Source: Ferdinandcohnia sp036965165
GTDB taxonomy: Bacteria > Bacillota > Bacilli > Bacillales > Bacillaceae_L
DNA length: 32,631 nucleotides
Assembly (NCBI RefSeq): GCF_036965165.1
Contig: NZ_JBALOX010000031.1
Coordinates: 1 to 32,631 of the forward strand
Reading direction: 5' to 3'
A program made the translations under genes and the position numbers. This document shows, one piece after another, positions 7,606 to 15,882 of this stretch (positions within the stretch are counted from its first letter, which is position 1; the number at the start of each line of letters is the position of its first letter). Under the pieces are notes generated by a model, which was not told where the DNA came from, did no database searches, and saw only the letters and a program-made list of their open reading frames with translations.

Positions 7606-7863
7606 CTACCACCAGAATGCCCCTACTAGGGCAATACCCGCAATCGCACCGATAGCAAGACCTGCTCCAAACCCACCGAATCCCCAGCCAAAACCATAGC
7701 CAAATCCACCAAAGTTTCTTCTTGGACCTAAAGGTTGAAGAAACACACGATCACCTGTTACACGATGAATAACCCCTCTGTGTATTCTTCCATCTCGCAT
7801 TCTAATTTCAACAGCTCTTCCTCGGTATCTATGACATAAAGAATGAAAATGTCCGAAAGACAT
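7606..7863 (-). CDS. Small protein: Sm-like N-terminus plus glycine-rich membrane segment, function unknown
   Basis: 85 residues from the ATG at 7863, chosen because GGAGGTGA is 7 nt from it; a TTG one codon upstream is too close. The N-terminal half (about 12-45: GRAVEIRMRDGRIHRGVIHR, then VTGDRVFLQP) resembles a single Sm/LSM-like strand pattern, in which a charged sheet carries a substrate-dependent 'DGR...RG' turn. The C-terminal half is almost entirely Gly, Phe and Ala (about 50-80), ending in a hydrophobic stretch and WW. Similar small proteins occur in bacilli, but I know no function. The Sm-like reading is inference from pattern only. Confidence 0.6.
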   Translation of the reverse strand: MSFGHFHSLCHRYRGRAVEIRMRDGRIHRGVIHRVTGDRVFLQPLGPRRNFGGFGYGFGWGFGGFGAGLAIGAIAGIALVGAFWW

Positions 7864-7975
7864 CAAATCACCTCCAAACCCATTGTGATACTTAATATTG
7901 TATGAATTAATTAGAGTTTCGTAGAGGTCAGATGCACTAGGACAAGTGCGGAAATATTACTTCGAATGCAAAAAT

Positions 7976-8005
7976 AAAAAGGCGACAATTTCTTGCCGCC
8001 TTTTT
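7976..8005 (-). terminator. Terminator of the GNAT gene
   Basis: Read on the minus strand, GGCGGCAA pairs with TTGTCGCC (one mismatch), then TTTTTATTTTT. Confidence 0.8.
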
Positions 8006-8023
8006 GGATTTATATTTGAATTT

Positions 8024-8464
8024 CTAATTTATTTTCCTTTCCATGATGGTAGAAACTTCTTTGAAGCCAAGGTCCTCATAGATCTTTTTTGCAGGGTTAC
8101 CTGAAAACACATTCAATTGTACCTTGTTTAACCCCTCGTTTCTTATATAATTAAATGCTTCATTACATAGTTTCTTAGCTATCCCTTTATTACGATACCT
8201 AGGCAAGACATAGATTTCTGGTATGACCCCAATCATTTCATCCGTATTGACATCAACTGTACTTCCTACAGCAATCCAGCCTATAATTCTATTATTTTCT
8301 ATACCGAGTAAATAATATCCACCATTCGACAAAAATGGTGATATCAATTCTAAAGCTTTTCTTCTCCTTGGTTTGACATGCCCCATTGTGGCTTCTTTTA
8401 ATACTTCCAAAGAATGCGAAAGTATCATTTGGGTTTCATCATTAGTTGCTTTCCGAATCTGCAA
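8024..8464 (-). CDS. GNAT-family N-acetyltransferase
   Basis: 146 residues from a TTG at 8464, chosen because AAAGGAGG ends 6-8 nt before it; the open frame runs further up but would contain that ribosome site. Acetyl-CoA motif A is VLPRYRNKGIAKKLCNEA (about 92-109), followed by the beta-5/alpha-4 segment LNVFSGNPAKKIYEDLGFKE typical of GNAT enzymes. The acceptor is unknown. Flanked by terminators, so a single-gene unit. Confidence 0.85.
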   Translation of the reverse strand: MQIRKATNDETQMILSHSLEVLKEATMGHVKPRRRKALELISPFLSNGGYYLLGIENNRIIGWIAVGSTVDVNTDEMIGVIPEIYVLPRYRNKGIAKKLCNEAFNYIRNEGLNKVQLNVFSGNPAKKIYEDLGFKEVSTIMERKIN

Positions 8465-8540
8465 TTTTAATCCTCCTTTGTATAGAAGTACCAATATTTA
8501 TGTTTGTATTCTAAAATCATTCAGAGTATTCCTTTTCCAA

Positions 8541-8585
8541 CAAAAAAAAGAAAATCCCTGGATGAACGAGCTGAGGATTTTCTTT
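8541..8585 (-). terminator. Terminator-like hairpin (distal of two)
   Basis: AAAGAAAATCC (8547-8557) pairs with GGATTTTCTTT (8575-8585). On the minus strand it is followed by a T8 run. It probably backs up the next terminator. Confidence 0.7.
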
Positions 8586-8614
8586 AAGATTAGGCAGGTA
8601 TAACATATCACGAA

Positions 8615-8651
8615 CAAATAAAAGCGTTAATTCCTTTGTGGATTAACGCTT
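8615..8651 (-). terminator. Terminator of the secreted-protein gene
   Basis: AAGCGTTAAT (8622-8631) and ATTAACGCTT (8642-8651) are perfect arms. On the minus strand TTTTATTTG follows. Confidence 0.85.
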
Positions 8652-8669
8652 CCTTTTTCCCAATAGTGT

Positions 8670-9086
8670 TCAATGGTTTTTATACCAGACGAACCAGCCT
8701 TTATCTTTGCTTTTTGATACAAAGATTTGACCGTCTGATGCAACGTCACTTTTTCCTTCCCATCTAGGAAAATGCAAGGTCACTAACCACGACTTATCCG
8801 CCACTTCTTGTCCACAATAATTGGAAGACATTTGGTATTCCTTTGCCACCTTTTCATCTAAAGGTTGCGCTGTTACGACTTCCCAATCAGCGTAATGATT
8901 TAAGTAATCACTTTCTCCAAATGTGCGAGGGATAATGGTTTCTAATGCCTTTAAGAGTTCATCTTTATAAATAATCGTTGTATTCTCTAATTGGCTCACA
9001 TTTGGGCATTCAACATTGGCTTGTGCACCGACTTGGTATGGGAAAAAGATGACAAGAGTAAGCAGGGATATTACTATTTTTTTCAT
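8670..9086 (-). CDS. Small secreted protein, unknown function
   Basis: 138 residues from the ATG at 9086 (GAGGTGA seven nt upstream); a longer frame to 9125 has no ribosome site. MKKIVISLLTLVIFFPYQVG is a signal peptide with probable cleavage after AQA at about residue 23. The mature part is hydrophilic with two cysteines (in VECPN and NYCGQ) that could form a disulfide, and a C-terminal half rich in Trp (WEVVTAQ, WLVTLHFPRW, GWFVWYKNH) suggesting a small beta-fold. I recognise no family. Its start region sits in a 12-bp hairpin (9065-9113). Confidence 0.7.
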   Translation of the reverse strand: MKKIVISLLTLVIFFPYQVGAQANVECPNVSQLENTTIIYKDELLKALETIIPRTFGESDYLNHYADWEVVTAQPLDEKVAKEYQMSSNYCGQEVADKSWLVTLHFPRWEGKSDVASDGQIFVSKSKDKGWFVWYKNH

Positions 9087-9113
9087 ATACTTCACCTCAA
9101 GTAGTAATATCCC
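9065..9113 (-). promoter_or_regulatory. Hairpin enclosing the ribosome site and start codon
   Basis: GGGATATTACTA (9065-9076) and TAGTAATATCCC (9102-9113) are perfect 12-bp arms with a 25-nt loop. On the mRNA the loop contains GAGGTGA and the ATG, and the 3' arm is codons 5-8 of the gene. The stem could hold translation off or present the start site in the loop. Confidence 0.6.
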
Positions 9114-9128
9114 AGTATTTAACATAAA

Positions 9129-9599
9129 CTATGCATACAGATCATTAATAATTTTCATTAGGTCTGCTAGATCTTCAAGTAACAGATTTTTACTTTTTTC
9201 AATTTTCACAAGTTCTGTGTATCTTTTTACTTGAATAATGGCTTCTTCAGCTTGATCCTTTTGGTTAAGTAGTATATAAGATCTTGCCAACGCTTCGTAC
9301 CCATACGCAATATAAAATGAGGCTAACTCCCCATTTTTACTGATTTCTACACAACGCTCTGCATAGTATAAAGCCTGTTCTCCGTGTTCAGCTACTGCAT
9401 AAACCCTTGAAAGTTGCCAATACCCTATCGATAGATTTTGATCAGTATGATCTTGCACCTGCGTCCAGTGCCAAAATGAAGTATGGCATAGGTGAATCAT
9501 TTCCTCAGTTTCATTTTTCGTACGATCAGATTTTTCAAGTAAGTCCCACACTTTGTTGAAGCATTCTGTTGCTAACTGCTTATGATTTAAATTACTCAT
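9129..9599 (-). CDS. TPR-like helical protein, unknown function
   Basis: 156 residues from the ATG at 9599 behind GAGG; the open frame continues upstream but overlaps the oxidoreductase gene. The sequence is helical and contains tetratricopeptide-like pairs: WQLSRVYAVAEHGEQALYYAERCVEI (about 60-85) and YEALARSYILLNQKDQAEEAIIQV (about 98-121). It starts 17 nt after the oxidoreductase stop and is probably cotranscribed with it. A protein-binding scaffold role is inferred; the partner is unknown. Confidence 0.75.
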   Translation of the reverse strand: MSNLNHKQLATECFNKVWDLLEKSDRTKNETEEMIHLCHTSFWHWTQVQDHTDQNLSIGYWQLSRVYAVAEHGEQALYYAERCVEISKNGELASFYIAYGYEALARSYILLNQKDQAEEAIIQVKRYTELVKIEKSKNLLLEDLADLMKIINDLYA

Positions 9600-9616
9600 T
9601 TCATTTTCCTCTTTCC

Positions 9617-10675
9617 TTACTTGGCTTCGTTCTCTGCTTCCCATTTTGCAACTTCTTCCCTGACACGTGGTGCGACTTCTTTTCCTAATAATTCGATGGA
9701 ACGCATGACGTCTTCGTGTGGCATTGTTCCAACAGGACAATGCAGCATAAAACGGGTAACTCCTACATTTTTACGTAAGTCAATAATTTTATTGGCAACA
9801 TACTCAGGGTCACCAACATATAACGCCCCCTCAAAGCTTCGGGCAAAATCAAAACTTTCACGAGTATATGGACCCCATCCGCGCTCTTTTCCTAATTTAG
9901 TCATCGCTTGGGCGGTTGATGGGAAGAATTTTTCCGCAGCTTCTTCCATCGTTTCTCCAACAAACCCGTGGGAATGAGAGGCCACCGCTAATTTTGAAAA
10001 ATCATGCCCTGCATGAGCAACAGCCCTTTTATATAATTCAACAAGTGGTGCAAATTGAACTGGCCTACCGCCGATGATCGCTAAGACCAGTGGCAATCCT
10101 AATAAACCTGCGCGAACTACTGATTCTTGGTTTCCTCCACTTCCAATCCAGATTGGTAATGGATCTTGAACAGGTCGTGGATAGATTCCAAGATTATTGA
10201 TGGATGGGCGATGTTTACCTTGCCAAGTTACTTTCTCTGACCTTTGAATGTGAAGCAGCAGATCTAATTTTTCTTCAAAAAGCTCATCGTAATCCTTTAA
10301 GTCATACCCAAATAGTGGGAATGATTCGATGAATGAACCCCTTCCTGCCATGATTTCAGCACGGCCATTTGAAATGGCATCAAGCGTTGCGAAATCCTGA
10401 AACACACGAACCGGGTCGGCAGACGAAAGCACAGTAACCGCACTTGTAAAACGAATTTTCTTCGTTTGTGATGCTGCCGCTGCAAGCACCATTGCAGGAG
10501 CTGAAGCTGCGTAATCCTCCCGATGATGCTCCCCTACTCCAAATATATCCAAGCCTACTTGGTCCGCAAGCACAATTTCCTCGACAACCTCACGAATTCT
10601 CTGTGCATGACTGATGACCTCACCTGTTTTCGGATCCGGTGTTGTCTCAACAAAAGTACTAATTCCTATTTCCAA
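9617..10675 (-). CDS. LLM-class flavin-dependent oxidoreductase (luciferase-like)
   Basis: 352 residues from a TTG at 10675, where the protein begins MEIGISTFVETTPD like its relatives; GGGGGT lies 8 nt before it. A TTG five codons earlier has no ribosome site. Family landmarks are FGVGEHHREDYAASAPA (about 45-61), LTSAV-type strand FTSAVTVLSSADPVRVFQDF, and ISNGRAEIMAGRGSF (about 102-116). These belong to bacterial luciferase-like TIM barrels using FMN or F420. The substrate is unknown. It is followed closely by the TPR-like gene. Confidence 0.85.
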   Translation of the reverse strand: MEIGISTFVETTPDPKTGEVISHAQRIREVVEEIVLADQVGLDIFGVGEHHREDYAASAPAMVLAAAASQTKKIRFTSAVTVLSSADPVRVFQDFATLDAISNGRAEIMAGRGSFIESFPLFGYDLKDYDELFEEKLDLLLHIQRSEKVTWQGKHRPSINNLGIYPRPVQDPLPIWIGSGGNQESVVRAGLLGLPLVLAIIGGRPVQFAPLVELYKRAVAHAGHDFSKLAVASHSHGFVGETMEEAAEKFFPSTAQAMTKLGKERGWGPYTRESFDFARSFEGALYVGDPEYVANKIIDLRKNVGVTRFMLHCPVGTMPHEDVMRSIELLGKEVAPRVREEVAKWEAENEAK

Positions 10676-10946
10676 TGTCTGTACCCCCAATTTTTATTTC
10701 ATCAATATTTTAACTACCTCTATTATTTATTAATGTTAGTTTCGTTGCAAATTTTTAGGATTAGGCAGTGGGGTCTAATTCGAGTTGGTCGCTAAATTAC
10801 ATACAATGAAATTTGAATATCATAAAATCTACCAAAATGGAATATTGTAGTATAATTGTAAAACTTTTTACTATATAATACGTATAATATATACAAAGCA
10901 TTTCTTTGATTTATCCCTTATACCAATTCTAGTAGGAGTGATGAAA

Positions 10947-11309
10947 ATGCAATTAGTTCCTGAAAAACTTCGTGAACCACTCTCGAATTTCAAGTTCACC
11001 TTATTTGAAACTGAATCTCTCAGCACATTTTTCTCTGCATTCCGACTTAAAAGTTATTGCCTACTTTTACTCTCCCCTATTGGATTAGGAGCATCAGCAT
11101 ACTTGGCTCAAATGTCATTTGAAGCTGGATCACTCGGTACTTCGATCGGATTGTTTTTACTAAGTCTATTAGTCTTACTACCTTGGACACTCGTACCTAT
11201 CGCATTTCTATTTACAACCTTCCGCGCGAAAAAATGGCAACGCATACTTTCTTGGGCATATGTGGGCTTGCTCATCGCATCTTATATATATTGGTTAGTT
11301 TTCTTTTAA
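10947..11309 (+). CDS. Small membrane protein, unknown function
   Basis: 120 residues from ATG at 10947, 8 nt after AGGAG. A soluble N-terminus of about 35 residues precedes three hydrophobic segments (about 38-58, 66-90, 99-120) with a basic connector FRAKKWQR. No motif is recognised. It is divergent from the oxidoreductase gene across a 270-nt AT-rich spacer with several TATAAT-like strings but no convincing promoter, and it is followed by the 52-bp repeat array. Confidence 0.65.
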   Translation: MQLVPEKLREPLSNFKFTLFETESLSTFFSAFRLKSYCLLLLSPIGLGASAYLAQMSFEAGSLGTSIGLFLLSLLVLLPWTLVPIAFLFTTFRAKKWQRILSWAYVGLLIASYIYWLVFF

Positions 11310-11332
11310 ATAACGGAAGCCTTTTAATCCAT

Positions 11333-11644
11333 TGAAGGACTTTTCGTGCGGTCCCTAGCTCCGTTCGGTCCTTCATAACGCCAATGAAGGACTTTCCGCG
11401 TGGATCCCGGCATCTTTTGGTCCTTCATAACCACGATGAAGGACTTTCCACGCGAGTTCTAGCTCCGTTCGCTCCTTCATAACCCCGATGAAGGACTTTC
11501 CGCGTGGGTCCCGCCTCCGTTCGGGACTTCATAACCCCAATGAAGGATTTTCCGCGTGGATCCCAGCTTCGTTCGGGACTTCATAACCCTGATGAAGGAC
11601 TTTACGCGCGAGTTCTAGCCACTTTCAGTCCTTCATTAACCAGA
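11333..11644. repeat. Tandem array: six 52-bp inverted-repeat units
   Basis: Units begin at 11333, 11385, 11437, 11489, 11541 and 11593, an exact 52-bp period. Each starts TGAAGGAC (TGAAGGAT in unit 5) and carries an inverted arm about 35 nt later: GTCCTTCA in units 1, 2 and 6, CTCCTTCA in 3, and the altered GGACTTCA in 4 and 5. Unit ends are TAACCCCGA-like. Internal text CCGCGTGGATCCC or CGCGCGAGTTCTAGC alternates between units. It fills the gap between two convergent genes and contains no open frame. Not CRISPR: there are no unique spacers. Confidence 0.9.
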
Positions 11645-11694
11645 TAACTACTTTTTTCTCAAATCCTTCAACTGCGGTTGGGACAAGAACCCAC

Positions 11695-13428
11695 CTACTT
11701 CCAAGCCTTCCGTATCTCATGCGCGGCAAGCTTTGGCTGACGCTCTCGGGTGAAGAGTCCTTTACGGTTGAGGATGACTCGTTTTGGGTTTTGACTTGTT
11801 TTGAAGTCAGAAAGCACCCAAATATGAGCTCCGATTGTAAATGGTTTGGATTCGATAATTTTATATTGTCTTGTTACCATTTCAGCTTGGTATTCTTCTG
11901 AGAATAGTTCAGGTGGATCCATATGCATTCCCGCAATTGCATCTGCACCAAACTCCGTAACCATGACAGGCTTTCCAAATAATTCATAGCAACGATCTAG
12001 TTTTTCACTTAATAACTCACACGCCTCATCTAATAAACCAGGCTGTGTGTACCAGCCATAATAGCGGTTGAGACAAACAAAATCATAATACTTCAGTGCA
12101 ACATCCTCCTCCACGTCTAGGCAATTTACAATCGTTATCGGACGGCTATCATCCACCCCCTTGGCATGGTCATATAGCGCTTTATAAAAACCATCCGCCG
12201 AAGGAACAAACGTATTTCCTTCATTTGCAAGGCTCCATGCGATAATACTCGGATGGTTTTTATCACGATTGATCATTTCGGTAATCACTCGTTTTGCTTT
12301 CGCTTCAATTTCATTATTATAATGGCTCTCCACAAAACCAACGAAAGGTGTTTCACCAATTACGAGGATTCCATTTTCATCACAATAATTTAGAAACTCA
12401 TCACTGTATGGATAGTGCGAGGTACGAATGGAATTTCCACCTAGCCAATTTAAGAGATTCATATCCTTTACAATTACCGCTGGGTGCATTCCTTTTCCTA
12501 AAACAGCGAAATCCTCATGAAGTCCAACTCCTCTCATAAAAATGGGCTCACCATTTAATAAGAGTTGGCTTCCCTCTATCGCAATCGTACGGATTCCGAC
12601 CTTGAGGATATATTGATCAATCTCCTCGTCTTCTATTGTTAATACAATCTGCAACGGATACAAATGAGGATCTTTTATAGACCAAAGCCTAGCATCTTTG
12701 ACCATAATCTTCCCGGTAATCGATTCTTCGTCATCCATGTACAAATTTTGTTCCGCCTCTCCAAGCCTTACCTTCACCTTACCTACAAATGGCTGATTAA
12801 GCTTGATTGAAAAATCAATCTCTCCATCTATATCACCCACAATGTTTGTACGAACTGAAACATCTTCTATAAATGTTTTGGAAACAACTACTAAACTAAC
12901 TGGGCGGCTAATGCCCCCATAAGGAAAGAAATCATAATAATTTCTAGGAAACTGCCCCTTATGTCCGTTCTTTTGAATGATTTGTTCGTGCTCGACCTCT
13001 CCAGCAGGCAAACTATCAGGTTTTATTCTTACGTCCACCGAAATTGTAACCTTATTTATTCCATTCCAATCGATATGTTCTGTTACATCAAAGCTAAAAG
13101 GCAGATGTCCGCCTTCATGATCACCCATTAATTCCCCATTAAACCAAACACGGGAATAATAGTTTGCCGCCCCCATTCGTAAGAAAATTCGATTCTCTTT
13201 ATAGACCTTTGGAATCATTACTTCCTTCTCATACCATCCTGTTTCAAAGAAACGAGATAAATCCTGGTGTTGTTCATTCCAGCTTGCTGGAACCGCAATT
13301 TCGTAGTCTGCCGGAATCGCTTGCTGCCACCCCTTCTGCTCCCCAGCATTCGTTTCATCCTTTGCAAATTTCCAAAACCCATCTAGTGAAATTTCACTTC
13401 GGTATTGATTAGTCTGTGGATATAACAT
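11695..13428 (-). CDS. uidA: Beta-glucuronidase, GH2
   Basis: 577 residues, close to the 603 of E. coli GUS. The start ATG at 13428 follows AAAGGAGG. Order: GH2 sugar-binding domain (about 10-180), Ig-like domain (180-280), TIM barrel (285-577). The catalytic acid/base is E403 in LANEGN, the nucleophile E492 in VTEFGAD. The NxK motif that clamps the glucuronate carboxylate is N554-R555-K556 in ILNRKGLFTR. RTSHYPYSDE, LNRYYGWY and SDFKTSQNPKR are further GUS signatures. It has no signal peptide, so it acts in the cytoplasm on imported oligosaccharides. There is G after the acid/base Glu where E. coli has P. Last gene of the importer cluster, behind an attenuating terminator. Confidence 0.9.
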   Translation of the reverse strand: MLYPQTNQYRSEISLDGFWKFAKDETNAGEQKGWQQAIPADYEIAVPASWNEQHQDLSRFFETGWYEKEVMIPKVYKENRIFLRMGAANYYSRVWFNGELMGDHEGGHLPFSFDVTEHIDWNGINKVTISVDVRIKPDSLPAGEVEHEQIIQKNGHKGQFPRNYYDFFPYGGISRPVSLVVVSKTFIEDVSVRTNIVGDIDGEIDFSIKLNQPFVGKVKVRLGEAEQNLYMDDEESITGKIMVKDARLWSIKDPHLYPLQIVLTIEDEEIDQYILKVGIRTIAIEGSQLLLNGEPIFMRGVGLHEDFAVLGKGMHPAVIVKDMNLLNWLGGNSIRTSHYPYSDEFLNYCDENGILVIGETPFVGFVESHYNNEIEAKAKRVITEMINRDKNHPSIIAWSLANEGNTFVPSADGFYKALYDHAKGVDDSRPITIVNCLDVEEDVALKYYDFVCLNRYYGWYTQPGLLDEACELLSEKLDRCYELFGKPVMVTEFGADAIAGMHMDPPELFSEEYQAEMVTRQYKIIESKPFTIGAHIWVLSDFKTSQNPKRVILNRKGLFTRERQPKLAAHEIRKAWK

Positions 13429-13451
13429 TTTTCTTCCTCCTTTTAACCCCA

Positions 13452-13492
13452 TAAAAGAAAGTAGCTGACGCGCAGAATACCGAGTCAGCTAC
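13452..13492 (-). terminator. Intergenic terminator between binding-protein and beta-glucuronidase genes
   Basis: GTAGCTGAC (13461-13469) and GTCAGCTAC (13484-13492) are perfect arms. On the minus strand TTTCTTTTAT follows. Partial read-through would give more binding protein than enzyme, as is common for ABC importer operons. Confidence 0.8.
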
Positions 13493-13507
13493 AATCCCAT
13501 TTTTTTA

Positions 13508-14860
13508 TTACTTATTGTTTTCGATAATTTTTTTCGCTTCTTCTACCATCCATTTCTTCACTTCGTCTACAGAAATACCGTCAAGCATGAATTTAGTAAA
13601 TCCAGCCTCTAATACGTCCTTCTTAAGCTCATTTCCGTATGAAATCGCGATGTCTGAATCATAAGCACCTTTAACCTCATCATTAAATAAAGTGTTATTT
13701 AATGAATCAAGATCATAGTATTCTTCTTGACCAGCAACAAGTTCCTTAACTGTTTGTTCACCATCAGCTTCATTCCATGATGATAAACCTCTGATTTGAG
13801 ATCCTTCAGCTGTTAGGTAGCGTAAGAACTTGTAAGACGCTTCCTTATTCTTAGAATTCTTTGCAAGTGCCGAGAATTCCCCTGCGATATTTGTTGATCC
13901 AAGTGGTGAATCTTCACTCATTCTTGGAACTGGAGCAAATGCTGTCTTGAACTCATGTGGATATTTCTCAACATTCCCAACATCAGCAACTGTCCAGCTT
14001 GCCGTCATAAGCATACTTGCTTCTTCATTAAAAAACTCTGTACGGTAATTTAACTCAGCACCGATTACATCTGAGAATGACTTAACGGCACCAGCCTCTT
14101 CTAAATCTCTACGCAATTGGAACCAATAATCAAATGACTTATCATCAAAAACAGGTGTCGTGTCATCAATCATATATGGATGAGACTTTTCGGAGAACAG
14201 CATTGGATTTGCATATTCACCCCAAGTATGGAAGTAAGCACCGTATGTCTTATCCTTCCCTTCACCTTTTGATAGCTTAATAGCATACTCCTTGAAATCG
14301 TCCCAAGTCCATCCAAAATCCGGAACTGGCAATCCAGCTGCATCTAAATGATCCTTGTTAAGTAATACATACCAATAGTTTGTTAAATGTGGTAATGCAT
14401 ACACTTTTCCATCGTAAGAAGCAGAAATCTTATAATCTTCTTTAATATTAATACCATCTTTTTCAAAATACTCATCTAGTGGCTCAAACATACCGTTTGC
14501 GGCTCTTAAGACTGCTTGGTCTACGTTTGGAATGGAGACAACGTCTACTTGCTCACCAGCAGACATTAACACGTCCATTCGCATCATATTATCAACTGCA
14601 CTACCACCAGGAATTAGTACTTCCGACTTAACCTTGATGTTTGGGTTATCTTTCTCAAAGTTTGTAATGATTTGTTCGATTTTTGTTTGGTCAGAATCCC
14701 AGTTGAAGTATTTGATTTCAACTACCTCATCTTCCTTAGCATCTGATCCACTGTCTTTGGAACTTGAACCATTTGAGCTTTCTTCAGAACCTGAACATGC
14801 TGCTAATACTAGAATTAATGAAAACATTGTAAAAAGCAAAAAGCGATAACGTTTTTTCAT
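13508..14860 (-). CDS. Sugar ABC transporter substrate-binding lipoprotein (CUT1)
   Basis: 450 residues. A lipoprotein signal peptide has lipobox LAAC with the lipidated cysteine at residue 22, then a Ser/Asp/Glu-rich linker (about 23-46) and an SBP_bac_1 domain. Typical features are DVVSIPNVDQAVL, LPHLTNYWYVLLNKDHLDAAG (about 157-177) and WTWDDFKEYA. It should capture oligosaccharides outside the membrane and hand them to the two permeases. It is 158 nt downstream of permease 2; that gap holds a T-rich string TTTTTTACTTTC (14918-14929) similar to the locus activator site, so it may have an additional promoter. Confidence 0.9.
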   Translation of the reverse strand: MKKRYRFLLFTMFSLILVLAACSGSEESSNGSSSKDSGSDAKEDEVVEIKYFNWDSDQTKIEQIITNFEKDNPNIKVKSEVLIPGGSAVDNMMRMDVLMSAGEQVDVVSIPNVDQAVLRAANGMFEPLDEYFEKDGINIKEDYKISASYDGKVYALPHLTNYWYVLLNKDHLDAAGLPVPDFGWTWDDFKEYAIKLSKGEGKDKTYGAYFHTWGEYANPMLFSEKSHPYMIDDTTPVFDDKSFDYWFQLRRDLEEAGAVKSFSDVIGAELNYRTEFFNEEASMLMTASWTVADVGNVEKYPHEFKTAFAPVPRMSEDSPLGSTNIAGEFSALAKNSKNKEASYKFLRYLTAEGSQIRGLSSWNEADGEQTVKELVAGQEEYYDLDSLNNTLFNDEVKGAYDSDIAISYGNELKKDVLEAGFTKFMLDGISVDEVKKWMVEEAKKIIENNK

Positions 14861-15018
14861 AGCAATGTAACCCCTTTCATTATTGTTCTAATTTCTCTTT
14901 CACACACCAATAGTACCTTTTTTACTTTCAAAACGATGTGTAATATTTTTTTATAATTGTGTATTTTTTTTACGTGTTGATCGGGTAAGTTATCCTATCC
15001 CTATTTGGATAAGAGCTA

Positions 15019-15867
15019 TCACCCTTTTACCCCGCCTAACGAAATTCCCGCAATAACATGTCGTTGTAGAATGACGAATACGATCAAAAGCGGTAGAATT
15101 GCCGAAACCGCCGCCATCATCATGACAGCATAGTTCTCACTATATTCTGTTCGGAAATACTGCATGCCCAAAGTAATTGGATATAATTTTTCATTATATA
15201 AGAAAATGAGTGGATTTTGATAGTCATTCCATACCCAAATAAATTTAATGATACCTACAGTTGCTAAAATCGGACGACATAATGGAAGGATCACCTGCCA
15301 ATAGATTCGGAAATAGCCGGCCCCGTCGATTTTTGCAGCCTCAATATACTCATCACTAATCCCCATCATATATTGACGCATAAGGAAGGTAAAATATATC
15401 GAGAACATTCCCATTAGAATAATTCCTTCATGAGTGTTAAATAATCCAAACCATTTAATCATAATATACCGTGGAACTAATGTTGCTTGTTCAGGAATCA
15501 TTAAAAATGAGATAAGTAAGCCAAATAGTATAGATCTACCAGGAAACTTAAGCTTCGAAAAAGAATACGCGGCCATTGATGAAACAATGAGTGTAACTAA
15601 GGTTGTGATGGATGCTATTTTAATAGAGTTGAAATAGAACATTCCGAAAGGTACATCACTCATCCATACCGCTTTAAAGTTTTCGAGAAAATTCCATCTT
15701 GTTGGTATCCATTCGATTGGGAATACCATGACATCGCTTTCAAACTTTGCCGAGGTTGAAAGCATCCAAATAAGTGGAACTAAGAATACAATGGATAGAA
15801 TCCCTAAAATAAGTGTAACAACTACGCCGGAGGGATTTTTCTTCATTGCCTCCTTCAACTTGTACAT
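15019..15867 (-). CDS. Carbohydrate ABC transporter permease (MalG/YesQ type)
   Basis: 282 residues with six membrane segments. The EAA loop that docks the ATPase reads EYIEAAKIDGAGYFRIYWQV (about 176-195). WVWNDYQNPLIFL and the C-terminal GISLGGVKG are typical of the MalG branch of CUT1. It begins 15 nt after permease 1 with AGGAGG before the ATG. Together with permease 1 and the lipoprotein it forms an importer. No ATPase gene is in the window; in bacilli such importers usually share MsmX-type ATPases. Confidence 0.92.
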   Translation of the reverse strand: MYKLKEAMKKNPSGVVVTLILGILSIVFLVPLIWMLSTSAKFESDVMVFPIEWIPTRWNFLENFKAVWMSDVPFGMFYFNSIKIASITTLVTLIVSSMAAYSFSKLKFPGRSILFGLLISFLMIPEQATLVPRYIMIKWFGLFNTHEGIILMGMFSIYFTFLMRQYMMGISDEYIEAAKIDGAGYFRIYWQVILPLCRPILATVGIIKFIWVWNDYQNPLIFLYNEKLYPITLGMQYFRTEYSENYAVMMMAAVSAILPLLIVFVILQRHVIAGISLGGVKG

Positions 15868-15882
15868 AAAAATCTACCTCCT

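Noticed and set aside
10842..10895. AT-rich palindromic text near TATAATACGTATAAT
   Set aside because: Symmetry is imperfect and the region is nearly all A and T; no -35 at proper spacing, so no promoter is called.
11333..11644. Six-unit repeat as a CRISPR array
   Set aside because: Units are directly adjacent with no unique spacers, the inner text is related between units, and there are no cas genes.
14833..14860. cre-like string at the binding-protein start codon
   Set aside because: The TG and CG elements are two bases too far apart for the CcpA consensus; it is simply the MKKRYR coding sequence.
14918..14929. TTTTTTACTTTC as a fourth activator site, for the binding-protein gene
   Set aside because: No -10 is found at the 29-nt distance seen in the other three promoters; kept only as a weak half-site note.
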